The notes below the pieces were generated by a model. That model ran no database searches, was not told the DNA's origin, and saw only the letters and a program-made list of their open reading frames with translations. Of a stretch of DNA of 64,000 nt, positions 11,701 through 23,700 are shown in pieces (the stretch's first letter is position 1; every line of letters begins with the position of its first letter). Position numbers and translations under genes: made by a program. Source of the DNA: Apostichopus japonicus (taxonomy: Eukaryota; Echinodermata; Holothuroidea; Aspidochirotida; Stichopodidae); contig NC_092574.1 in assembly GCF_037975245.1 (NCBI RefSeq), positions 11,373,213 through 11,437,212 of the forward strand, given 5' to 3'.

Positions 11701-14700
11701 ACATGGGCGCTGACATCGTTGTAACTGGACGTTGTGTTGACAGTGCTGTGGTACTTGGACCTTTAATGAACAAGGTAATCTAACCTCTATGTATATATAT
11801 CTAATTTGTCATTGGCGTCAATTGGTGATTTGTGTATCAGTAAAACAATGGGAAGATGTAAATTGGGTAACAGTATGCAGAAAAGGGGTGAATTTTTTTT
11901 TTGATTTTATGCTTCCTTCAGAAGTTAGTTAAAAGTTGGCCAAATATTTGCCTAGTAATTTGGAACATTTTAATAAATCGTTTAGCAAAGAATCATAGAA
12001 AATGCGTGTCAGAGAATTCTGTAAACAGTTACATCAGGGTCTTGCAGGGCTTTAGAAAAGAAAATGAAAATTATAAAAAAAATTTGCTTGACTTGTAGAG
12101 TTTCGTCAATAGGAAAGAGGAAATACATAGTAGAATTATGTGCAAACTCTTCGTCATTATAAGATTTATTCATTACTTAATTTTATTTATTAATAACTGT
12201 TATGATTAATATATTATTCAGTGTTCTCCGCAGGTCATTTTTTTGTCCGGGTGGTAATCGCTGTCCTGGGGGTTAATCGCCATCCTGGGGGAGGGGGTCT
12301 AAGGGGAGGGGGTGTCCCCCTCCCCTTTGGAAAATTTTTGCCCTCCGAAGGTGGGCTAGATGCCAAATGGTGCAACATTTGGTGCTATATTTGCCTTGCA
12401 TGTATCTCCAGGAATTGCTATTTTTTAGGCAGTGTTTTAAATTTTCTCTTACGTTTGCCAAATGAAAAAAATAAGAACACTTCAAAATTGTTGCTGAAAT
12501 ATGAGTAGTAATGAATAGGCCCTAAGTCCAATGAAAAATTATTCTACACTGTGCAAGGCTAACCCAACACAGCCTGTGCTTGACTGGGATAACTGCCAAG
12601 TTCAGGCATATCAACCAATTATCAGTCCTTATTACACAGATGCACACAATGAATGAAAGAATGATAAATAGATGATCAAATAACAAATTAGTCTTTATTT
12701 ATTTCAACACCAACAGGATAACAATTGCAGTGAGAAAGTTGAAAAGAAATAAAGTTTATCAACTTCATGACTTTTGAAGTTCGTAAAAACCCGTCCTTTA
12801 CAACATTCACTATATAGAGAACAAAACTCTGAAAATCAGTAGAGAAATTACCAATTGTGTACGAAAAGTAAGTTGGTAACCTTTCAAATTTTACGAAAGC
12901 TCGAGCAAAATACTTTCGAAAAATTCACGCGAAACTGGCATTTCGTGCTAAATGCAACTAATTTCATGTAAACAAGGCTCTAGTACACCCATTTATGAAT
13001 TAACCATAAGACCACATCTGGTGTTGAGCGGCAGAAAAAGAAAGTATTTTCTACAATTTTCACAAAAAAAAGGAAAAATTAATATCCTACCATAGTTAAG
13101 TGTATAGTAAATAGCCTAACCACTTCGTCGGTTACGGATCTCACGTAACAACAAAAACACAACTTAAATTGTATTTTGTGAAGTTGACGTTCTCTACAAG
13201 GACATGGAAACAATATTTAGCATTTAGTTAATCATGCCAAGTGGCCTAAAACATGGGATTGCACGTTTTACTTTCATAAAGATGGCCATACTGTAGCTAT
13301 TGAGGCCTTGATATCGTGCTATGTCTGTATGGTATAGACTGTGCCTGGTGTATCATGGGGAATAGATTGTTTTGTTCATGCGAAGGAGTCAGTTGGCTTG
13401 AGGTGTGTTTTACTTACCCTAATGTTACGGGGATATTTACCTACTTTTCTTGAACGTATAAGATAACATTTCGCATAACTTTACCGATCCTTTACTGACT
13501 GACCTAATTAATTCTAGAGTGGAGCCAAAATAGTTTACTCCATGAAAAGTTTTTTTGGAAACGTGCCAAAAATGTTAAAAAACAGGTGTTAGACAGGGGG
13601 TTGTTTGGCAAGGTACCTGGGAAAATTTGAAACACATGAAGCCAGCCTACCGTGATATTTAAGTGGGGTTAAACACTGCAGTTGTAAACTGATGTACGTA
13701 TCGTGCACGCTGTTCATTGTTAGGCATTCTAGAAACGGGGCTTTGCCGAACGTAGTTTGTTTCATAATATCGACAGTTTTGTAAATCTTCGCGGCCGCGG
13801 CAGAAACAAAACATGTAGTTTCGATCAAATTCGTCACTCTTAAAGAATATGAGTGACTTTTAGAAAATGTTTGACGAGGTGCCAGTGTATTTTTTTTTGT
13901 CCGGGCGGCCAAGTTTTTCTTCCGGGCGGTAGCTTTATGTCCGGGCACTAGCCAGCCTTTTCAAATTTTGTCCGGGCGGCACGCCCGGACAAAACCGGTA
14001 GTGGAGAACACTGTTATTAATTGTTTATTTTTTTAATTAATAAGATTTTAGAGCTAGCTGCCCATTAACCTCCTACAGACAACGATTATTTATTGATTAT
14101 GATTTATTCATTACTAAAATTATATTTATTAATAACTGTTATTATTAATATATTATTATTTTTTTTTAATTAATAAGATTTTAGAGCTACCTGCCCATGA
14201 ACTGCCTGCAGACGATGATTAATAGTTTCTATAGAGTATGGACACTCTTTTCTTGGTTTGGCAAGGTGAAAAATATGTAATTGTTTCCAGCTCGAGCTAT
14301 ATATACAAGATAAGTTACACCTCTAAATGACTCTGTGGAATATAGAAACATAAAACATATTTGTTAGTGTCTAGGGTGGGATCATTATGGTCTTTATAGT
14401 TTCCTTTTGCCCATTCTACCTTCCACTGGCCCCTTTCTGCTGTTTTTTTCAATCTCCCTGGTTCCACTGTCTTTGGGTGTGTCCCATGGTTGCCTTTTCC
14501 CTTGAATACCTTTTATTTTCTCATGTTGGTAATAGTTGCACTGCCCAATGGGTCAACTGGATAGCCCTCTCCTTGGTAAATCCAGTCTCATGTTTACTTC
14601 TAACCATGTGGTTCTTGTGTGTCTGTGCTTATTTAATACTTTAGGGGTGGGCTGCAGCACTTACTTTATTACAGCAAGATAGAATACAACTATTGGAAGA

Positions 14701-17700
14701 AGCACTTGTCTTATTATCATTATGGCTACACTCTCTCACCTCTGCGCCTTCCAAAGATTCCAATGTCCCGTGGTTGATTTTAATATGATGTATGAACCGT
14801 TTCCACACAGAAACTGTATTTTATGATCTCATTATTTTATGTCTGGTAATCTTTATTGTCATAAGTAGAGAGATATGATGATTTATGATGTATGAACCGT
14901 TTCCACACAGAAACAGTATTTTATGATCTCATTATTTTATGCCTGGTAATTTTTATTGTCATTAGAAGAGAGATAATGAAGGTCATCAGGTCACCACAAG
15001 TTTCTGGTGGTCGCTGAACCATAGAGATTATTCCCTTTGATTTTAGGAGAGGTTACAGGAGAGTCTGACTCATTTTGACTTGACTTGTTTCATGAAGGAT
15101 GTTTAAATAAAAGTGGAAGTCGAAGTTTGAAGAACAATTAAAACCTATACTTTACTTTATAGTATGCAGTAGTTGCAGACAAGACAGATAACCATTAAAC
15201 CAATTTCTGGTGACAAGAATGTGAAAGTTATGTTGAAGAAGAAACGAAAATCATACCACACTGTTAGGTTGAAAACCCCATCTCAATATCTTGGCCCATA
15301 ACTTGAGATACAGTTTAATGAATTTAAACCTAGTTTTGAAAATCAGAAATACAATTTTTGCTGATGTTACTCATGAGGTGCCTGCTTTGTCATGCAGTGT
15401 TGCATAAACTCAGAGAATGTGGTAAAATATTAGTGCAGAAAGCACAGAACCATTGGTTCATTTTGCATGTGTATTTGTGTTAACTGAGCAAGTCCAAATA
15501 CAAATAGTATTTATTAAAAGACGGGCAATGAGACAAGTGGAAAAGGCAGAAAGAGTTCATTAAAAATGAAAAAAAACCCGGAAAGTGAACCAAAGGCATC
15601 AAAAGAAAGAATCAGAGAATACAGGCAGTTAAAGAATTTAATTTGTGAGTGACAAGGCCAGTACTTCATCTCCAGAGGTGCACAACCATGTTACCCCTTT
15701 CTTGTGTTACAATAGCTTTAGATCAGGGGTTCCCTAACTGGGGTGCATGAACCCCCAGGGGGTGTGTGAGTCCATCCCAGAGGGAGTCATGAGATGTTTC
15801 TGAAAGTAAAAACTAGAGTACTTTTTGTTGAACTAATATCTGAAATATCATATAATTTAGTAATGGACAAAAGTCGTACCGTACCTATCGACAAACTCTG
15901 CAATATTATACTATGAACTTGATTTTTTACAAAGCACTGTTATGCGTATTGTAGTATATGATGACTCAGATCGTGTCTCGAAAAGTTGGGGGTTCGCGGC
16001 CAACTCTGACATCCACAGCGGGTTCGTGGGGGGATAAAGTTAGGGAAACCCTGCTTTAGATCCTTAGATATTACTGGTTATTTGATACAATATTTTAATT
16101 CTACTGTTTCATCCTTGCATTACTGTTGGCTATTTGACTTAACATTTTAATCCTGCTTTAATATCCTAGCATACTACTGGTTATTTGATACAATGGTTTA
16201 ATTCTGCTGTTACATCATGTGGTTATTATCAACCCCTTGGTTTTCTCTTAAAAGTTAAAGGTGTGTTAGTTGAACTGTACAATAAAATTTTGAAGCCTTA
16301 GAAGTCATATCTTGATCAAGGGCAAGTGTGAACAATCTATTTGTCACGATAAAGGTTTGTCCAAGTCAAACTCAACTTGTAAGAGTTCATCAATATTTCT
16401 GTTTGTCTAATTTTTCACAGCAATGCATCTTAATCATTGTGATATCTAACACAGACTACAGGCGCGTATCCAGGATTTTCTAACCCGGGGGGCGCGAATT
16501 ACTATCTAAGCGGAGCGCCACCATCGGTTGGCGCGCAGCGTACAAGAAAATTTCTGGTTTTGATACCACCCAGATCACCGGAAATGGCACTTCTCAGGCT
16601 TGAAATAAACAACCAGATGTACACTTTTCGCCTGAGAACCAAGTATTTCCCAATAGTTTTTTTTTTCCATCCATAACTTTTTTGAAGATTGTCACCAGTC
16701 ACAAAACATGTTCGACCTCATCGCATCTCCTGTGGATCATTGCTTTTGAATAGGTGATTCTACGTCGCGGCACACAATATCCGTCAGCCCCACTTTTCAA
16801 GGTTTTAAGCCCATTATTTGTCCAGAATTTGAAAATTCACGTTTCTCGTGAATAAACTCACCTCAAAACATACCCTAACGTTGCACAAAATTTCATCTAT
16901 GGACAAACAATATAGAAAAATCTGCTTCAACCCTAACAGACCGGTCAAAATTGCACGAGTAGAGGGAACTGTAATGAAGAATGTTGCTCAGAAATTTTCG
17001 AAAATTCCGACACAGTTAATTTCTTGGTGTACAAATATTAAAACCTCTTATAACGGCTATTATCAAACTTCGTTGAAAGAAATGAAAAATTAGCAGATAT
17101 TTCCAAAACCGAACACTACACACATAGACGTAGGAGGCTGGGGGGGGGGGGCTACAGCCCCTAATTCGCCATTACTAATGTAAAAGAGAGTTTCGACCAA
17201 GGGCGGCGGAAGCACTTTTAACCTGGGGGGGGGGGGGCACCGGCATCAAAGGGCACTTTGCAGAAATTCGATTGGACTGATGCAGCCTTACATTTAGTAC
17301 CCTTTATAACTTTTATTGTATTTTCTTATTTGCGAATACACATCACTCCATCAACGACCCCCCCCCCCCCCCCCTCCAAGGAAAATGTGCATACTAGCAC
17401 TACAATATCCAATGTGCAAATTGGGAAACAAGGAACAAGTTTTCTTTTGAGACAAGATGAGGTCAAATCATGCTAGTTGCTAATGTAGGAATCTTCCGAA
17501 TTAGAGTTTATTTGTTGTTAATATCTTAACACATTTTTTCCATTCGAAGTAGCTTTGAGTTTGACCCACAGAAATTCATTAAAAGTGAGGGGCGTGGCTA
17601 GGATTTGCAGAGTATATGGACGACTATCTGAGCGGAGCGCCACCATCGGTTGGCGCGGAGCGTGCAAGAAAATTTTTGGTTTTACAAACCCCTCAGATGG

Positions 17701-20700
17701 CCGGAAACGGCCCTTCCCAAGTGTCATTCTGGTTCCCTGGCGTCTTGCTAACTTGAGACACCTCAATTTTTATATAGAAAAAGGGCACATTTTTAACCTG
17801 AGGAAAAGTGGGGGGCACGTGCCCCCTGTGCCTCCCCGTTCCGCCGCCCTTGGTTTTGACATAATTGGACCTCCATGCTTTTTCTCCATCTACATAACTT
17901 AAGACATTAGCATCCCGCGGTATACTGCGCAACTTTCACGGGCAAGTCGGACAATTTTGAGGCTGTTCATCCTGGAACCCAATTTCATGCTCACTGATAT
18001 GATGTCATATCTACTGGTTGCTTTACAAATTCAAACAGGCTCGTAGCGAGGAATTTGCCAAGGGAGGGATGAAGCATGTAGGTAAATTATCTAAGCGTAG
18101 CGCCACCATAGGTTTGCGCGAAGCGTACAAGAAAAGTTTGTCCGAAAATGCCTCCCAGATCGCTGGAAATGGCACTACCCACGACCATTTGTTGGCGCGA
18201 AGCGTACAAGCAAATTTTGGCCGAAAATCCCTCCCAGATCGCTGGAAATGACACTTCCCAGTCCTTGTAAGTTGCATCTAAGCACTTTCTATTTTGAAAT
18301 TACTAGCGATGTCATAACAAATAATGCTGAAGGAGAGGGGGGGCGGTCGCCCCTTCCCGAAATGCGTCATGTTCCCCGACGACACGGTCGAGTTCAAGAC
18401 CAGCCACAGTTGGTTTCATAGCACAATTTTAAGGCGTATATACACACACACGCGTTATGACAGACCATATATAGTATATATATATATATATATATAGATC
18501 ATGAGTGAGAGAGGAAAAATGGAAACGTCAAAAATGGAGTTGTCGGTGTAAGGGGTAGGGTGAGGCACACACCCCTTCCGAAATCCTTGATCCGTCACTG
18601 GCTACCCTGTGTATATTGTTATGAAATAGTGATACCATCTCTTTGATGTTACCGAAACACTCCATCGAGACACCTTACAGGCCTCTTATGTATTTATCTA
18701 GGTCATGGATTCAGTTTTCCCACGAGAAGTTTTTAACTATCTTATTGAATCTTGGTACAGGGCCTTTTCCCAAAATAGATTCCATTATGTCTGTGGAACA
18801 TTCGAGAAGGTTCTCTCACGTGGTATGGAAGTTTCCATAAGAAAGGGGATGGACTTCCAAACTCCCAACCAATCAGGGCAGATCAGTGCCAGTGCACTTA
18901 TTTTTATATCATTAAGCTAATACGGGATGGTCAGGTTATTGGCTGCCTACTGATTGTGCGCAGTGAGATTTTATGGAAGTAAGGTATAAAAGAAAAAGGA
19001 GGTCAGAAATTTATCACTCCGTCAGCAAATTTATGACTTGGTCAGCAAATTTATGTCTCCGCCGAAAGGTCATCACTCCTAATTGTTTAATTGACGGAGT
19101 CAAGTCAAGTCAAATCATTGTAATTTAGTTTTATTTGTTAAGAGAATCGACAGAGAAGAAATTATACCGAATCATTAATCAAATCCGATCTTGTCAAATT
19201 GTTTTTTGTGTGAAGTCATTGTTTTCTTCCGTTCGAGACATCTCCTGAAGAAGCGTAAATACGGCATCAAGATATCCCAGTACCTTTCTATCGCGAGTCC
19301 CGATATAGTTTTACTATCGGAGGAAGCGGGCTCGTCACAATATTACAATATAATAGGGATCAGCGCTGTAATGATGTCACTGTTCCTCTTTCTCTTCCCG
19401 ATGTCTTGGCGTTTTCTAGCTTCTACTCTTTCCTTTTCTTCTTTTTCTCTCTTTCTTCCTTTTCTTTTCTTTTCCCTTCCTCCCTCTCCTTCTCCTTTCC
19501 CCCCCTCTTTTTCCTTTTTTCTTCTCTTTTTTTTCTTCTCTTTTTCTTACCCGGGGGGCGCGCGCCCCCAACGCCCCCCCCCCTGGATACGCACCTGGAC
19601 TAACAGTGCTTGGTGTTTTAATATTGTTTCTGCATGAAATCATAATTTATAAGATACTCAAGCAGGATTGATGTACCTACAAGATATGATGAATTGGGGT
19701 GTTTATTTGTTTATCCCTTATTGAAAGGGTCTTATTAGAAGAACTTCCCTGGATTTCATCCAGGGACAACCTTTCGGATACCCTTTAGGTGACCTTAGTG
19801 AAGGGACACAAACACCCACTGTGCGTGTTTGTGTCCCTTCTGTTACTTGTCATGTAGCCTTTGAAGAAGATCCTGCTAGGATCGAAACGTCAGGCCAACT
19901 TACTTTTACACATTTACACAGGCTCTCTAGTGGATAAGCAGTTTGCTAACAGTTTTATTCTATTTTGACCTTAAAAGTTGTTTCCTTGTTGGCCGCTCTA
20001 TCTAGGTAGTTTTCAAATACAACACCATCTAACAACCAGAACATTTGAATAACAAGACACAACAAGACATGACTACAGCATGTGGTAATTATACTTATTG
20101 TGTTACAGTAGGCACTGTATACACTTTGTAGAGTGGTCTTTGGTTTAATATAAAAGGAAATGTTGTGGTTTGTGATATTTTGTGTGTAAATGCAGGTTGG
20201 TAAGAGCCCCTAATTTGAATTTCATTTCTATGGTATCATGGTTAAGTGATGTAGTGCCCAAGTTACTTAATGTAGCATTGACCAAGCGTCACTGATACAG
20301 ACTTATTGTGTTACAGAAGGCACTGTATACACTTTGTAGACTGGTCTTTAGTTTGATATATAAGAAAAGTTGTGGTTTGTGATATTTTGTGTGTAAATGC
20401 AGGTTGGAAAGAGCCCCTAACTAGATTTTTATTTCTATGTAATCATGGTTAAGTGATGTAGTGCCCCAGTTGCTTATGTAGCATTGACCAAGCATCACTG
20501 TAAAGTCACAGAAGAAACTGAAAAATTGCAATGTAAATGAAAAAGCATTACACTTTGAAAATTGAAATAGGACTATATATTTATATGCAGTAACAAGTTA
20601 CTGAATATTCATATTAGTGTCCAGAGCTGACATGAATCAGGTATAATTATCTGTCCTCATAATTGGGTGCACCAGTGGCAAGACCTTTCACATGAATACA

Positions 20701-23700
20701 TAAATTCAGAATGTTTTGCCAGGAATATTTTATGAAGTGTTTGAACTTTGCGTGGCTGTATAGTATTTACAGTAGGTCACAAATTTTGTACGTCACAATT
20801 TTTCTGCAAAATAGAACTGGTTTTATGTAATTACGAGCGTTTCTTCATCGTGCTAAATACTGCACATTGCAATTTATAGCCAAACGTTGACTATTCATCT
20901 CTCCCTGTTTTTATAAGGTCATCACTATTGGCCCCAATTTTAATGCATGCTAAAAATTGCAAACCGTTTTAAAACTAGTTTCCTGTAAGGTTTCCAGATG
21001 TTTTTGCATGTTTACATCTGGAGCTATGAACCAACATGACATTTTTAGAGGAGGGACACTTTTGAGGGCCTCTCAGTGTTTTGGTGGTTTTTAAGGATGA
21101 AACATCGTAAAACAGGCTTTTCTTTGTCCAAGGTTTATGTAAACTAAATTGGTGTCTCCTTATTTATCACCAAGTTCAAATAGATGTTTTCCAGGTGCCT
21201 GAAATACAGCCGATGAAGTTATTCCATAATCTGAGAGTACTTTATCTGTGAGTCATGAGCGTAATTGTAAAAAAGCAAAGCCTAGGTTGCGAGTTGCTTC
21301 TACGAACTGGTGAAATTCAAATTTAATAGTCATATCCGCTCTGGAATCTGGGAACACTCCCAGGAGATCGGGGATGTCTGGTCACCGAAGAGTTAGTCCC
21401 CCAATTATCTGCAGGCATTGCAGATTGTTAAAAAGAGATGTCTTAATTTCTCAGTGTATGAGCATGGGTGGCCATTTTCTGACTTTCTAGCATATCTGGA
21501 GGGAATACTGATCACCTTTTAGTCAGTGAGATGCAGATCAGAATTACTCGTTTTCTTTTGTACCACAGTGTTGTGTATTATGTTGATTATATTGATCATT
21601 CTTTAAAGAGTTCTGTTGAAGAAAAAACTACAGTATTTGTGTGTTTATTCTTCAGATCGTAATGTCCAAAATCGGTCTTCTTATTGTTTCCACAGTTCAA
21701 GTGGGGAACGGATGACTATGACCGACTGGCCATGGGTAGTCTTGCTGGACATTTGGTGGAGTGTGGAGCCCAAGCGACAGGTGGAACGTTTACTGATTGG
21801 CATCTGGTAGAGGGATGGTAAGAGCAGACTTAAAAATATTTCAAACTTAGGACATAAAATGTGAAACGATGACATATTTTAGTCAAAAAGATTGATTAGA
21901 ACAGTTCAGATTCAGGTATATTTGGGTTTTATATATTAGCTTGTAAACATGGTAACTGAACAACGAGAAGTTGGATTCAAATCTTACTTGGTTCATTGAT
22001 GCGCCATAGTGAGTAGATGAACCCTATTGATTTTGGTGCTCATTTCATGAAAAATAATGAGGTCACACCATCAAACCTGATAATCTTTAAATGCTAATAA
22101 CTCTGCAAAAGTCAGAATTTATTCAAATTTGGTATTAATGTGTTGGTAGATAGTGGGTCCATGGTAACGTATGTTCAAATTGATATTATGCATATTTAGT
22201 AGGGGGCGGGCTTAAGTTTATTTTCACTAAAATAGCTTGTAAACACGGTAAATGAACAACAAGAAGTTGGAATGAAGTCATACTTGCTACATATATGTGC
22301 CATAGTGAGTAGATGAACCCTATTGACCTTGTTGCTCATCTCATGAATAATAATGAGGTCACAGGGTCAAACGTAAAAATCTTTACATGCTAATAACTCT
22401 GCAACCAAACATCAGAATGTATTTATACTTCATATTAATATATTGGTAGATAGCTGGTACATGGTGATATATGTTCAAGTTGATATGATGCATTTTTAGT
22501 AGGGGGCAGGGCTTAAGTTGATTTTCACTAAAATAGCTCGTAAACACAGTAACTGAAGTAACTAGCGACAAGTTGGATTGAAGTCATACTTGGTACATAG
22601 ATGCGCCATAGTGAGTAGATGAACCCTATTGATTTTGGTGTTCATCGTATGAATAATAATGAGGTCACAGGGTCAAATGTAAACATTTTCAGAATTGAAT
22701 CATACTTTCTGTGAAGGTGTTGATAGATAGCGGGTACATGATGGTGTATGTTCAATGTGATATTAAAGCTTGGGATTATAATCTCAATTGGCAAGGAATC
22801 ACAATAAGCCCACTTGCTTTCTGTTTTTATTTATATATCTAAATATATATATATATATCTATCTATCTATCTATCTATCTATATGTCTAAAAGTTATATC
22901 TATATGAATATATATTTTTAAAATATATAAACTTTGATGGTTGTGTTTTGCATAAGCTGCTAAACAAGGTGAGAAAAATCAGCTGTTTGTTTTGTTTTTC
23001 TTGTGTTGTTTTTTTTCTTGGAAAATTTCTTTTACTAAAAGTAAAAAGTAAAAGCAGACACAAAAGTTGGTTTTGAACCAGGGACCCTGTGATGCAAAAT
23101 CTTCTGCTCTACCACTAGACCATTAGAGAAGACACTGACATTGCAAGCTTTGCAAATATTTAAAGATCCACTTGTTTGGACTTAGACATTTTATAAAACA
23201 TTTTCTCCACTGATCCTTGTCTGGGATAGGGAGGCCGCTTGGGAACCTTGTCAGGGGGGAGGGGGTACCGGCAAACTCACTTACCCTTCCTCGCCTCACC
23301 CACCCTCCTTCCCTCACCCTCCTCGCCTCACCCTCCTCCCCTTCTCTCCTTGCCACTCCCTCCCCTTCTCGCTACACCCTCTCTGGCCTCTCTCCTTTTA
23401 CTCTCCCTTTCTTGCCTATCCTTTCTCACCTCAACCTGGTCTTGAACCCAGGATATCAGGAAAATCAAACAGCTTGTTGGCAGAACAACCAACTACACCA
23501 TTTTGGTTCCCAATGGGAAAAATTTGTTTCTTACCTTTATACTTCTGCCTTTTCCAAAGAACATAAAATTAAAAGGCTCTGGCTGGAGTCGAACTCAGGA
23601 CATGGCAGCTTGTCTCACTTTCTCAGTCACAGAGAACTACCAACTTGGCCACAGCAACTGTTGAGAAATAATGCTCGTTTCTAATATTTCAACTTCAGAA

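Larger units (their letters stand above)
16459..19597. mobile_element. Composite 3.1-kb element with CAGGYGCGTATCCAGG ends and 5-bp duplication
   Basis: The left end CAGGCGCGTATCCAGGA faces a right end whose complement is CAGGTGCGTATCCAGGG. GACTA lies directly outside both ends (16454-16458 and 19598-19602), suggesting a 5-bp target duplication. Inside are the nested 17198-17852 element, a further left-type terminus at about 18039 (CAGGCTCGTAGCGAGG), a right-type terminus ending near 18598 (complement CAGTGACGGATCAAGG) and a pyrimidine-rich tract (19400-19550). No transposase is recognisable. The whole may be several insertions stacked together. Confidence 0.55.

Noticed and set aside
13589-13948. 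119-residue basic protein inside the 12219 hAT element
   Set aside because: There is no recognisable transposase motif, and it overlaps the GTCCGGGCGG repeats at the terminus. I could not support it as a gene.
19191-19637. 148-residue F/S/P-rich frame
   Set aside because: It follows a pyrimidine-rich tract at the right end of a transposon. Composition is low-complexity and there is no homology that I recognise.
23217-23684. Proline/serine-rich 155-residue frame
   Set aside because: It covers a CT-rich low-complexity tract and tRNA-like modules and shows no domain.
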